Origin: Flavobacteriales bacterium
Lineage (GTDB): Bacteria > Bacteroidota > Bacteroidia > Flavobacteriales_F > PHOS-HE28
Direction of reading: 5' to 3'
DNA length: 42,964 nucleotides
Assembly (NCBI GenBank): GCA_019912395.1
Contig: JAIOIH010000035.1
Location: forward strand, 1 to 42,964
Positions 31,607-40,966 of the stretch are shown in pieces. Under the pieces are notes generated by a model, which was given only the letters and a program-made list of their open reading frames with translations, searched no databases and was not told the origin of the DNA. Every line of letters begins with the position of its first letter. Position 1 is the stretch's first letter. A program made the translations under genes and the position numbers.

Positions 31607-32431
31607 ATGCGCAGCCTGCTCCTTCCCTTTGCATTTGCCCTTGTCCCCTGCCTGTTCGCGCAGCAGGAAGTGAAGATCACCGATGCCAAGGCCCTGGCCG
31701 GCGCGCCGGACGTCCGCAAGGACAAGGCCGCACAGGAAGCCATGAGCAGCGCCGGTTTCAGCGAGGAGGAGACCGGGCTGGTCCTTCAGTACGGGGACCG
31801 CGACCAGTGGCCGGAAGGGATCCGCAGCGACAGCGCCCGCGCCGCGAACGCACCGTACGTGATCAACTATGTGGGCTTTCGTTTATCCGATTTCCAGGAG
31901 GACACCAGCCTGATGTCCCTGGTGATGATCCCCGCCAAGAGCAACATCCACATGCCGGAAGGGATGCGCCCCTTGGGGGATTTCTACCTCGTGCTACCGG
32001 ATCGTGCGCTGAAAAATGCCGAATCCCCGAAGCCCAGGCCCTACATCAGTCGCGGTCCGCAGTGGAAGAAGCGCACGAAGGCGAAGATCATCAAGCCGGA
32101 CGACCTCTATGCCGCCTACGACCTGGCCGCGGACAGTGCCGGCATGCGAGCGCTTGCCAAGGCGGGCATGAGCAAGGCGGAGATCGATGCCGTGCTGTTC
32201 CGCAGCACCGAGCGCAACTGGCCGGACGGCATCAACAGCTTCGAGGGCCGCTACCCGCTTCTGGATAAATTCACCAAGTACCGCGCCTACCTGGGTGCCC
32301 GGTGGGACGACAAGGTGCTGCTGATCGTGCCGGTGGCGAAGAACCGCCGGATGCCGGTGGCGATGCGGCCCTACATGGACCTGTACTTCGTGTACAAGGC
32401 ACCGGCGGTGAAGTTGGGGCGGAAAAGGTGA
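31607..32431 (+). CDS. Exported protein with two copies of one domain
   Basis: 274 residues; signal peptide 'MRSLLLPFAFALVPCLFAQ'. Two ~100-residue halves align: 'GFSEEETGLVLQYGDRDQWPEGI...YVINYVGFR...SLVMIPAKSNIHMPEGMRPLGDFYLVLP' and 'GMSKAEIDAVLFRSTERNWPDGI...KYRAYLGARW..KVLLIVPVAKNRRMPVAMRPYMDLYFVYK'. Shared residues include the 'WP[ED]GI' and 'MP..MRP..D[FL]Y' motifs. I do not recognise the family. No T9SS tail and no lipobox, so it is probably periplasmic. Monocistronic, with an exact -7 element at 31566. Confidence 0.75.
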   Translation: MRSLLLPFAFALVPCLFAQQEVKITDAKALAGAPDVRKDKAAQEAMSSAGFSEEETGLVLQYGDRDQWPEGIRSDSARAANAPYVINYVGFRLSDFQEDTSLMSLVMIPAKSNIHMPEGMRPLGDFYLVLPDRALKNAESPKPRPYISRGPQWKKRTKAKIIKPDDLYAAYDLAADSAGMRALAKAGMSKAEIDAVLFRSTERNWPDGINSFEGRYPLLDKFTKYRAYLGARWDDKVLLIVPVAKNRRMPVAMRPYMDLYFVYKAPAVKLGRKR

Positions 32432-32501
32432 TGACCGCGGATGCCCCCTTAGCTGGGGCTTTATGAAAAACTGCCGACGGCACGGATGGCACCGAGACAG
32501 C

Positions 32502-33008
32502 TCAGACCTTCGTACGGACCCGCCCCCAGTCCTTTATCTGCCAGGTGATGTGGCCCGTGGCCAAGTGGTTGCCTTGTGCGTCGTGCAGGGGCACTTCCGC
32601 GATGTAGAGGACCGGTTCGCCCGTGCGCAGCGGTTGGAACAGGTGATCATCGAGCCCTTGGGCGGAAGGCGCGAATTGGGCATGGGCACGGGTCTTGGCC
32701 TGGTAGTGGTAGTCCATGGTCAGCGACTTCATGATGATGCGATAGCGCTTGGGGTCCAGGTGCTCCATCAGCGCCAGCCCGCTGCAGTACTCCGCCGCCG
32801 TGGCCAGGCAGCACGCATGGATCCCCTTGATGTGATTGCGATTGACCCGCCAATACGGGACATCCACGCGGATGCCGCCAGTGGGCAGGGGCACCACCCG
32901 GAAACCGTGCGGGCGGTTGAAGGGGATCATCCAACGCAGGCCGGCATTGAGCCACCAGCGGGACCAAGCGGAGGTACGTGACCGCTGGAGAAGACGGGGA
33001 AGGTTCAT
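32502..33008 (-). CDS. DUF4442 family (hotdog-fold thioesterase-like) protein
   Basis: 168 residues from ATG 33008 ('MNLPRLLQRSRTSAWSRWWLNAGLRWMIPFNRPHGF'). 'VDVPYWRVNRNHIKGIHACCLATAAEYCSGLALM' is the conserved hotdog helix block of DUF4442 ('..N....H...l.t.aE..sg..l'), followed by 'IIMKSLTMDYHYQAKTRAHAQF', 'GEPVLYIAEVPLHDAQGNHLATGHITWQIKDW'. Relatives are often near acyl-CoA thioesterases; an acyl-thioester substrate is plausible but no catalytic proof is visible. Faces away from the moxR operon start (divergent). Confidence 0.8.
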   Translation of the reverse strand: MNLPRLLQRSRTSAWSRWWLNAGLRWMIPFNRPHGFRVVPLPTGGIRVDVPYWRVNRNHIKGIHACCLATAAEYCSGLALMEHLDPKRYRIIMKSLTMDYHYQAKTRAHAQFAPSAQGLDDHLFQPLRTGEPVLYIAEVPLHDAQGNHLATGHITWQIKDWGRVRTKV

Positions 33009-33095
33009 GGCGGAGCTACAAGGGGATGGCACCCAGGGACATGCCGGGGGTAGGTTTGAACGCTGGGGCAAGGTAGTCAACGGCCCCCTCTACCG

Positions 33096-33111
33096 GTTAA
33101 CACATGTTAAC
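33096..33111. promoter_or_regulatory. GTTAAC-acat-GTTAAC operator-like repeat
   Basis: Two GTTAAC palindromes (33096-33101, 33106-33111), 10 bp apart centre to centre, in the gap between the divergent DUF4442 and moxR genes. Spacing of one helical turn is compatible with a regulator site; none is known to me. Confidence 0.4.
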
Positions 33112-33144
33112 TGCGAAACCGCCGGAAAGGCCCGTCAATAGTGG

Positions 33145-33152
33145 CAATTTTG
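33145..33152 (+). promoter_or_regulatory. -7-like element CAATTTTG of the moxR-bat operon
   Basis: One mismatch to TAnnTTTG, 28 nt before the ATG at 33181. The most likely promoter of the long operon ending at 41715. Confidence 0.4.
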
Positions 33153-33180
33153 CGTCCCAGAACCTTTCTGGATCCCTATC

Positions 33181-34217
<1,037 letters not shown>

Positions 34218-34221
<4 letters not shown>

Positions 34222-35213
34222 GAAAGTGGAAAGCTGAAGGCTGGAACGGTGACGACAAGGTTGCAGTCGGCAGTGGCAGTCGGCAGCCGTCCGATCACCG
34301 GTCACCAACCACTCATAACCAATCGCCATACCTCATCGCCACGCAACAACATACCAAGGACCTCATCAGGAAGGTGCGGTTGATCGAGCTGAAGACACGC
34401 GGATTGAGCGACCACATTTTCAGCGGTGAGTACCACAGTGCGTTCAAGGGGCGTGGCATGGCCTTCAGCGAGGTGCGCGAATACGTGCCGGGTGATGAGG
34501 TGCGGGCGATCGATTGGAACGTTACGGCGCGGCTGGGCCATCCCTACGTCAAGATCTTCGATGAGGAGCGCGAGCTCACCGTGATGCTGGTGGCGGACGT
34601 GAGCGGCAGCGGTGATTTCGGCACGTCCAACCAGCTGAAGCGGGAATTGATCACCGAGGTCTGCGCCACCATCGCCTTCAGCGCCATCCAGAACAACGAC
34701 AAGGTGGGCTTGATCCTCTTCAGCGACCAGGTGGAATTCTTCATACCGCCGAAAAAGGGACGCGGCCACATACTCCGCATCGTGCGGGAGCTGTTGGAAT
34801 TCCGTCCCAAGGGGCGCGGCACCGACATCACCGGCGCGCTGAAATACCTCAACAACGTGATCAAGAAGCGCAGCATCGCCTTCCTGATCAGCGACCTGCT
34901 GGACGAGGGCTACGAGGATGCCCTGAAGATCGCGAACCGCCGGCATGACCTGGTGGTCTTGCGCACCACCGACCCGCGCGAGCTGGAGCTGCCGAACATG
35001 GGCCTCGTGCAGTTCATGGACCCGGAAACCGGCGGCACGCAATGGGTGAACACCCGCAGCAGGGCCGTTCGCGATCACTACCGGGCGGAAGCGCTGAAGC
35101 ACCAAGCCCATACGCGGGACGCGCTGCGCCGTGCCGGGGTGGACCACGCGGTGATCAGCACGCGGGAAGGATATGTACGGCCATTGATGAACCTGTTCCG
35201 GCAACGGGATTAG
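34218..35213 (+). CDS. DUF58 domain protein with an abnormal N-terminus
   Basis: 331 residues if started at TTG 34218, overlapping the moxR stop (TTGA). The conserved DUF58 part starts near residue 46: 'DLIRKVRLIELKTRGLSDHIFSGEYHSAFKGRGMAFSEVREYVPGDEVRAIDWNVTARLGHPYVKIFDEERELTVMLVADVSGSG', then a VWA-like end ('LVADVSGS', 'AFLISDLLDEGYED'). It probably binds or is remodelled by MoxR, near the membrane. The oddity is residues 1-45: they are encoded by repeat-like DNA, and I find no ATG, GTG or TTG between 34218 and the domain. Either TTG 34218 is used or a non-standard codon is. Confidence 0.85.
34222..34356 (+). repeat. Repeat-like linker between moxR and DUF58
   Basis: GCAGTCGGCAG occurs at 34263-34273 and 34276-34286 (13-nt period), then a CACCGGTCACCAACCACTCA type low-complexity run follows. 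Such runs are typical of dispersed intergenic repeats in Bacteroidota (from memory). It is in frame with the DUF58 gene. Confidence 0.5.
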
Positions 35214-35334
35214 GAAAATGAAGATGGGCCGCAGCGGCGCAGATGCGCAGGGAAATTCAATGACCACTTTGATGGTGGGCCACGGAGGTGCGTGGCATAC
35301 CGGTATGCTACAAGGAGTGCTGCGGAGAATAAGA
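35214..35334 (+). repeat. Repeat-like junction between DUF58 and the next gene
   Basis: Contains GCCGCAGCGGCGCAGATGCG, a degenerate form of the CGCAGA-rich repeats seen between genes in many environmental bacteria (from memory). This junction is 121 bp, in contrast to overlaps elsewhere in the operon. Confidence 0.4.
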
Positions 35335-36303
35335 ATGCCAAAGGCGGTTCTGAGGTCCACAGTTGCGCTGGCCTTTCTCCTTTTCGCAGTACAGGCCACG
35401 CTGGCGCAGCACATCAAACCGAAGGCGGTATTGGACAGTGCTTCCATCCTTATCGGCCAGCAGGCCCATGTGGAGCTGAGCGTGACCTACCGGGTGGATG
35501 CAGGCCCCGTGAGCGTTCGATGGCCGATGATCACGGATACCATCACCGGCCACATTCCGGTGCTTCACGACAGCCATGTGGACACGATCCTCCCGGACAA
35601 GAAGAACGACCCCTTCCTCTTCACACAGGTGCGCACCCTTACCGTTACCTCATGGGACTCCGGGTATTGGGCCATCCCGCCGTTCTCCTTCATCATCAAC
35701 GGGGACAGCGTGGAAACGGACCCGCTGCTGCTCACGGTGAACACGGTGGAAGTGGATACCACCCAGGCCATCCGGGACATCAAGGAGATCTACACGGTGC
35801 CCTTCAGCCTCTTGGACTGGTTGCGCGACAACTGGCAATGGATATCCGGCGGATTGGCGGCAGTAGCGCTCATCACCGCGTTGTTCATCTTCCTCTACCG
35901 GCGATCGCGCCGCCCGGAACCGGCCGTGCCGGAAGCCCCGAAAGCACCGGCGCACGTGCGCGCACTCCTGGCCCTGGAGGCCCTTCAACGGAAGAAGCTT
36001 TGGCAGCAGGAGCGAACGAAGGACTACTACACGGAACTCACCGACATTGTCCGGGGCTACGTGGAGGAGCGCTACGGCGTGCCGGCGATGGAGCAGACCA
36101 CGGATGAACTGCTGGGCCGCCTGCGGCTGAGCAGCATGCCCAGCGGGCCGCAGGAGCAACTGGCCCGGCTGTTGCGCTTGGCGGACATGGTGAAGTTCGC
36201 CAAATGGAAGGCGCTGCCCACGGAGAACGAACAGGTGATGGCCAGCGCCGTACGGCTGGTAGAGGAAACCGCAGATACCCGACCCGATGCGCCGCTCCCG
36301 TGA
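35335..36303 (+). CDS. Membrane protein of the bat operon
   Basis: 322 residues from ATG 35335, which gives the signal peptide 'MPKAVLRSTVALAFLLFAVQATLAQ' (the frame is open from 35218, through repeat-like DNA). Mature: a beta-sandwich ('KAVLDSASILIGQQAHVELSVTYRV...', ~30-180), one membrane helix ('WISGGLAAVALITALFIFLYRRSRR', ~195-217) and a cytosolic helical domain ('ALLALEALQRKKLWQQERTKDYYTELTDIVRGYVEERYGVPAMEQTTDELLGRL'). This organisation matches the DUF4381-like/BatD-related proteins found between DUF58 and batA genes. Role unknown; perhaps an anchor for the MoxR/VWA complex. Its last 17 bp overlap batA. Confidence 0.75.
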   Translation: MPKAVLRSTVALAFLLFAVQATLAQHIKPKAVLDSASILIGQQAHVELSVTYRVDAGPVSVRWPMITDTITGHIPVLHDSHVDTILPDKKNDPFLFTQVRTLTVTSWDSGYWAIPPFSFIINGDSVETDPLLLTVNTVEVDTTQAIRDIKEIYTVPFSLLDWLRDNWQWISGGLAAVALITALFIFLYRRSRRPEPAVPEAPKAPAHVRALLALEALQRKKLWQQERTKDYYTELTDIVRGYVEERYGVPAMEQTTDELLGRLRLSSMPSGPQEQLARLLRLADMVKFAKWKALPTENEQVMASAVRLVEETADTRPDAPLP

Positions 36304-37369
36304 CCTCATCGTACTGATCACCTTGCTCGTGCTGGTGCATGTGGCAGCGCTGGCGGCGGCGTGGTGGCTGAAGGAACACTACGAGCTGGCCTCACCGGGC
36401 TTGCTGTGGGGGCTGGTCCTGATCCCCCTGTTGAGCGTGTGGTACGTGATCCGCCGGAACCACCGCAGGCCGCACGCCACCCTGAGCACCTTGAGCGCCC
36501 TCCGCAATGGGCCTACCGACCTGCTCGCACGAGTGCGGCACCTGCCCTTTGCCTTGGCCCTTCTCGGCCTGGCGCTCATGCTACTGTCCATGGCGCGCCC
36601 CCAGAGCAAGGACAGCTGGAGGGACGTGACCCACGACGGGATCGACATCGTGATCGCCATGGACTACAGTGCCAGCATGCTGGCCAAGGATTTCAAGCCG
36701 GACCGCTTGAACGCGGCGCGCGATGTGGCCATCAGCTTCATCGATGCACGGCCCAACGACCGCATCGGGCTGGTGGTGTATGAGGGTGAGGCCTTCACGC
36801 AGTGCCCCCTTACCACCGACCATGAGGTGCTGAAGAACCTCTTCATGGAAGCGCGCACGGGGCTGATCACCGGCGGCACCGCGATCGGCATGGGTCTGGC
36901 CACGGCCATCAACCGGCTTCGCGAAAGCACCAGCAAGAGCAAGGTGGTGATCCTGCTCACCGACGGCATGAGCAATGCGGGCACCATACAACCCCTGGAC
37001 GCCGCGCAGATCGCCGAGGAGCTGGGCATGCGGGTGTACACCATCGGGGTGGGCACGCGTGGTCGCGCGCTTTCGCCCGTGGCCATCTATCCCAACGGGC
37101 AATACAGGTACGATTATGTGGAGGTGGACATAGACGAGGCCATGTTGCAGAAGATCGCCGAGATGACCGGAGCCCGGTACTTCCGCGCCACCGATGAGAA
37201 AAAGCTCCGGGCCATCTATCAGGAGATCGACCGCTTGGAGAAAACGCGGATGAAGGTGACCGAGCACAGCAGCCGCACCGAAGAATACTTCCGGCCGCTC
37301 CTGGCGGGCTGCTCCCTCCTGTTCCTCTCGCTGTTCCTGGGCAACACATTGCTGCGCACCACCCCATGA
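36287..37369 (+). CDS. batA: BatA, VWA domain membrane protein
   Basis: 360 residues. Two N-terminal helices (~7-26, ~37-55), a third (~86-102), then a VWA domain ('GIDIVIAMDYSASMLAKDFKPDRLNAARDVAISFI') with MIDAS residues 'DYSAS' (126-130) and 'LLTDGMSNAG', and a C-terminal helix ('LLAGCSLLFLSLFLGNTLL'). BatA/BatB are aerotolerance-associated VWA proteins first named in Bacteroides; metal-dependent partner binding is expected at the periplasmic face. Its start lies inside the previous gene, and its stop overlaps batB (ATGA at 37366). Confidence 0.92.
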   Translation: MRRSRDLIVLITLLVLVHVAALAAAWWLKEHYELASPGLLWGLVLIPLLSVWYVIRRNHRRPHATLSTLSALRNGPTDLLARVRHLPFALALLGLALMLLSMARPQSKDSWRDVTHDGIDIVIAMDYSASMLAKDFKPDRLNAARDVAISFIDARPNDRIGLVVYEGEAFTQCPLTTDHEVLKNLFMEARTGLITGGTAIGMGLATAINRLRESTSKSKVVILLTDGMSNAGTIQPLDAAQIAEELGMRVYTIGVGTRGRALSPVAIYPNGQYRYDYVEVDIDEAMLQKIAEMTGARYFRATDEKKLRAIYQEIDRLEKTRMKVTEHSSRTEEYFRPLLAGCSLLFLSLFLGNTLLRTTP

Positions 37370-38517
37370 GCACGAAGGGCACATACCGCACCGGAGCCAC
37401 CACGGCGGTGATCCTGGTCACCGAGGTGCTCGCCTGGGGCATCGGACTGGCCCTCTGGTTCTCCGCCGCGCACTATCTCCCCCAGTTCCGCGTGCAACGG
37501 CCCGAAGTGCTCTGGGGCCTGCTCGCCGGGCCGCTGCTGGTGCTGCTCTACCTCACGGCGCTGGCACTGAAGAACAGGGCGTTGCACCGCTTCAGCAGCG
37601 AAGCCCTTATCGCGGACATGGTACCCGGTGTTTCCTCGTGGCGCTCCGCGCTGAAATTCCTGCTCCTGCGGCACGGGTTCAGCTTTGCAGTGTTCGCATT
37701 GGCCGGGCCGCAGATGGGAACACGCCTGGAGGAGATCACCGCGAAGGGCGTGGACGTGGTGGTGGCCCTGGACGTGAGCAACAGCATGCTGGCGGAGGAC
37801 CTGAAGCCGGACCGGATGGAAGTGGCCAAGCGGGCACTTTCGCAGCTGATCGACCGGATGCAGGGCGACCGCCTGGGCATTGTGGTCTTCGCTGGTGAAG
37901 CCTACACGCAACTGCCGATCACCGCCGATCGCAGCGCGGCCAAGCTCTTTCTCAACAGCATCGGGCCCAACCTGGTGCGTGCCCAAGGCAGCGCCATCGG
38001 TGCGGCGATCGATCAGGCCCGGAAGAGCTTCGGGGAGGATGCCGCCAAGGGCAAGGCCATCATCGTGATCAGCGACGGGGAAAGCTTCGAGGACGATGGG
38101 CTGGGCGCGGCCAGGCGCGCGGCGGAAGCAGGGATCATCGTGAACACCATCGGCATGGGAACACCGCAAGGGGCGCCCATTCCCATCCGGCTGGGAGGCC
38201 GTATGGTCGGTTTCAAGAAGGACAAGCAAGGGCAGACGGTGATGACCAAGCTCGATCCGGAGGTGCTTCAGCGCGTAGCCGAGGCCGGCAACGGCGAATA
38301 CATCCAGGCCACTTCCGGCGACACCGGCGTGAACACGATGCTCGCCAAGCTCAGGGGCATGGACCAGACCGACCTGGGCACGTACAAGTTCGCCGGCCAC
38401 GAGGACCGGTACCAGTACTTCCTGTCCGTGGCCAGCATACTGATCTTTTTGGGCCTTTTGATCGGGGAGCGCACGGTTATTGTAAAATGGAGCAACTTCA
38501 TGCCATGGAACGCCTGA
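37366..38517 (+). CDS. batB: BatB, VWA domain membrane protein
   Basis: 383 residues, start overlapping the batA stop. N-terminal helices at ~13-34 and ~50-69, a third about 99-114, then a VWA domain with intact MIDAS 'DVSNS' (136-140; 'VDVVVALDVSNSMLAEDLKPDRMEVAKRALSQLID') and 'VISDGESFEDDG', and a final helix ('YFLSVASILIFLGLLIGERTVI'). It is the paralogue of BatA; the two likely form a pair. Its 3' end overlaps batC by 13 bp. Confidence 0.92.
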   Translation: MSTKGTYRTGATTAVILVTEVLAWGIGLALWFSAAHYLPQFRVQRPEVLWGLLAGPLLVLLYLTALALKNRALHRFSSEALIADMVPGVSSWRSALKFLLLRHGFSFAVFALAGPQMGTRLEEITAKGVDVVVALDVSNSMLAEDLKPDRMEVAKRALSQLIDRMQGDRLGIVVFAGEAYTQLPITADRSAAKLFLNSIGPNLVRAQGSAIGAAIDQARKSFGEDAAKGKAIIVISDGESFEDDGLGAARRAAEAGIIVNTIGMGTPQGAPIPIRLGGRMVGFKKDKQGQTVMTKLDPEVLQRVAEAGNGEYIQATSGDTGVNTMLAKLRGMDQTDLGTYKFAGHEDRYQYFLSVASILIFLGLLIGERTVIVKWSNFMPWNA

Positions 38518-39212
38518 CCTTGATCCTTTTCGCAGCGGCCATCGCCGGCCAACTTCATGCCCAGGAGGTGGACCGCAGCCTCCGCAAGGGAAATGCCGAC
38601 TACACGAGCGGGAACCTCGAAGGTGCCGTGGAAGCATACTCCAACGCGCAGAACGACGAGCGCGGCATGTTCAACCTGGGCAACGCCCATTATCGGCAGG
38701 ACAGCATTGCGGACGCGCAACGGAGCTTCGAGAACGCAGCATCCATGGCGAAGGGTACCGGCGCACAAGCGCGCGCCTATCACAACCTGGGCAACAGCTG
38801 GATGAGGCAAGGCAAGTACCGGGAGGCCATCAATGCCTACAAGGAAGCCCTGAAGCGGGAGCCTGCGGACGAGGATACGCGCTACAATCTTGCATACGCA
38901 CAAAAGAAGCTGGCCCGGGAACAGCAACAGCAACAGCAGGACAACAAGGACAAGGACAAGGACCAGGACAAGGAGGAGAAGGACAAGGAGGATCAGCAGA
39001 ACAAGGACCAGGAGAACGACAAGGACCAAAAGAAGAACGAGGAAAAGCAGGACCAACGGAAGCAGCAGGAGCAGAAGCCACAGGAGCGTATCGATCCGCA
39101 GGATGCGAAGCGCATGCTGGACGCTGCCCAACAACAAGAGCAGGACGTGCAGGAGAAAGTGCGTGAAATGATGCAGCCCAAACCGACCAAACCCGCCGAA
39201 AAGGATTGGTGA
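38505..39212 (+). CDS. batC: BatC, TPR protein
   Basis: 235 residues from ATG 38505 (signal peptide 'MERLTLILFAAAIAGQLHAQ'; an earlier in-frame ATG at 38487 is less natural). TPR units: 'SLRKGNADYTSGNLEGAVEAYSNAQ', 'GMFNLGNAHYRQDSIADAQRSFENAASM', 'AYHNLGNSWMRQGKYREAINAYKEALKREP'. Then a long Gln/Lys/Asp/Glu low-complexity stretch (about 130-190; 'QQQQQ', 'DKDKDQDKEEKDKED'), probably a flexible charged linker, and an 'RIDPQDAKRMLDAAQQQEQDVQEKVREMM' helix. A peptidoglycan- or partner-binding scaffold in the periplasm is the usual expectation. Confidence 0.9.
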   Translation: MERLTLILFAAAIAGQLHAQEVDRSLRKGNADYTSGNLEGAVEAYSNAQNDERGMFNLGNAHYRQDSIADAQRSFENAASMAKGTGAQARAYHNLGNSWMRQGKYREAINAYKEALKREPADEDTRYNLAYAQKKLAREQQQQQQDNKDKDKDQDKEEKDKEDQQNKDQENDKDQKKNEEKQDQRKQQEQKPQERIDPQDAKRMLDAAQQQEQDVQEKVREMMQPKPTKPAEKDW

Positions 39213-39217
39213 CCCCG

Positions 39218-40966
39218 ATGAAGAACTTCATCCTCGCCATAGCATCCTTCCTGGTCACGGGCTTCATGGCGCACGCCCAGGAGGTTACGTTCCAAGCCAG
39301 CGTGGACCGCAACCAATTCGCGACCGGGGAGAACATCAAGCTGACCATCACGCTGGAAAATGCATCGGCCAGCGGTGGCATCACCACCCCGGACATGGGT
39401 GGTCTGGTGGTGGTGCAAGGTCCGATGGAGAGCAGCAACTTTTCCAGCATCAACGGGCGCATGAGCCGATCATCCTCCAAGATCTGGTACCTCACCGCCA
39501 CACAGCCCGGCACCTTCGTCATCGGCGCCTCGACAGCGCGCGTGGGTGGCGGCGTGATGCAGACCGACCCCATCACCATCAAGGTGACCAAAGGGGCTTC
39601 CAGCGGCGGGACCAGCGCGGCCACGGACCAAGCGCAGAAGCGGGACGCCAACCTGTTCTGCACCATCAGCCTCAGCAAGGACAAGGCCTATGTGGGGGAG
39701 CAGATCATTGCCACCTACACCCTCTATTCCCGCTACAACTCGCTACAACCCCGCGACTACGACCTGCCCAAGCTCAGTGGCTTCTGGGCGGAGGAAGTGG
39801 ACCTGGGCTCCACCAATTGGGAGCCCGCACTGCGCACGGTGAACGGACTGCAGTACCGGGTGGCGGTGCTGAAGAAACAGGTATTGATCCCCTTGCGCAG
39901 CGGCAAGTTGACCGTGGCACCGATGACGCTGAACTACCTGGTGAACCCCGGGTTCTTCAGCAGTGGAACACCCGTGCGCATCCAGAGCAACACAAGTGAA
40001 GTGACGGTAGTGGAACTGCCGCCGGGGAAGCCAGCCGACTTCATCGGGGCCGTGGGAGACCTGCGGATGGACGTGAAGACCGGAGGAACCACGGTGAAGG
40101 CCAATGAGGCCATCGACCTGTCCATTCGCTTCACGGGCCGCTCGAACCTGAAGCTGATCGATGCGCCGAAATTGGGATTGCCCCCGGATTTTGAGACCTA
40201 CGACCCGAAGATCAGTGACAAGATCACGGTGAACGGCTCCGGTATGAGCGGCACGCGCGAATTCCAATACCTGCTCATTCCCCGCCATGAAGGCAGCTAC
40301 GAGCTGGGGAGCTTGACCTTCAGCTATTTCGACCCTTCCAGCAGCAGCTACAAGCAATTGCGCTCCGAGCCGCTCACCTTCAACGTGCAACCGGGCGATG
40401 CCCGTTCCAGCGCCTCCGCGGGCGGTCCGTCCAGAATGGAGGTTCAGCGGCTGGGCAGTGATATCCGCTACATCCGCACCGGTGATCTGGCGCTGCGCCG
40501 GCAAGGCACCCACCTGTTCGGCTCCCCGATCTACATCGTCGGCATGGTCGTCCCTCCTGCCCTCCTCTTGCTGGTGTTCCTCTGGCATCGGCGGCGTGAG
40601 CAGCGCTTGGGCGACCAGTCGGGGCAACGCCGTCGCGGAGCGGACAAGGTGGCCAAGCGGCGCCTTGCCGAGGCGGAAGCCGCGCTGCAAAAGGAGGATC
40701 GCTCCGCCTTCCACGATGCGGTGGGCAAGGCCCTGGAGGGCTATTTCGCGGACAAGTTCAATCTGGGGGTGAGCGAGGTGAACGCCGAAATGATCCAAAC
40801 CAAACTGGGCGGTATGGACGATGGCCGCATCGCGAAGGAATACATCGCCCTGATCCGCGAGGCGGAGATGGCCCGCTTCGCCCCGGTGGAAAGCAAGCCA
40901 CAGCGGCAGACGTATGATGAAGCCGTCGCCATCCTCAGCCGGATCGAAAACCAGCTTCGCCGATGA
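39218..40966 (+). CDS. batD: BatD, membrane protein
   Basis: 582 residues from ATG 39218 ('MKNFILAIASFLVTGFMAHAQ', signal peptide; the TTG 12 bp earlier is less likely). Several Ig-like beta-sandwich repeats follow: 'VTFQASVDRNQFATGENIKLTITLENAS', 'LFCTISLSKDKAYVGEQIIATYTLYSRY', 'FIGAVGDLRMDVKTGGTTVKANEAIDLSIRFTGRSNLKLIDAPKL', 'REFQYLLIPRHEGSYELGSLTFSYFDP'. One helix ('YIVGMVVPPALLLLVFLWHRR', ~445-467) and a cytosolic helical tail ('AEAALQKEDRSAFHDAVGKALEGYFADKFNLGVSEVNAEMIQTKLGG'). This is the BatD layout. Its stop overlaps batE (ATGA). Confidence 0.9.
   Translation: MKNFILAIASFLVTGFMAHAQEVTFQASVDRNQFATGENIKLTITLENASASGGITTPDMGGLVVVQGPMESSNFSSINGRMSRSSSKIWYLTATQPGTFVIGASTARVGGGVMQTDPITIKVTKGASSGGTSAATDQAQKRDANLFCTISLSKDKAYVGEQIIATYTLYSRYNSLQPRDYDLPKLSGFWAEEVDLGSTNWEPALRTVNGLQYRVAVLKKQVLIPLRSGKLTVAPMTLNYLVNPGFFSSGTPVRIQSNTSEVTVVELPPGKPADFIGAVGDLRMDVKTGGTTVKANEAIDLSIRFTGRSNLKLIDAPKLGLPPDFETYDPKISDKITVNGSGMSGTREFQYLLIPRHEGSYELGSLTFSYFDPSSSSYKQLRSEPLTFNVQPGDARSSASAGGPSRMEVQRLGSDIRYIRTGDLALRRQGTHLFGSPIYIVGMVVPPALLLLVFLWHRRREQRLGDQSGQRRRGADKVAKRRLAEAEAALQKEDRSAFHDAVGKALEGYFADKFNLGVSEVNAEMIQTKLGGMDDGRIAKEYIALIREAEMARFAPVESKPQRQTYDEAVAILSRIENQLRR

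Noticed and set aside
37219-38637. A 472-codon minus-strand frame across batA-batB
   Set aside because: The Bat proteins in the plus frames have intact MIDAS motifs and correct lengths.
38920-39080. DNA tandem repeat in batC
   Set aside because: It is a coding low-complexity Gln/Lys/Asp/Glu linker typical of BatC, not a separate element.
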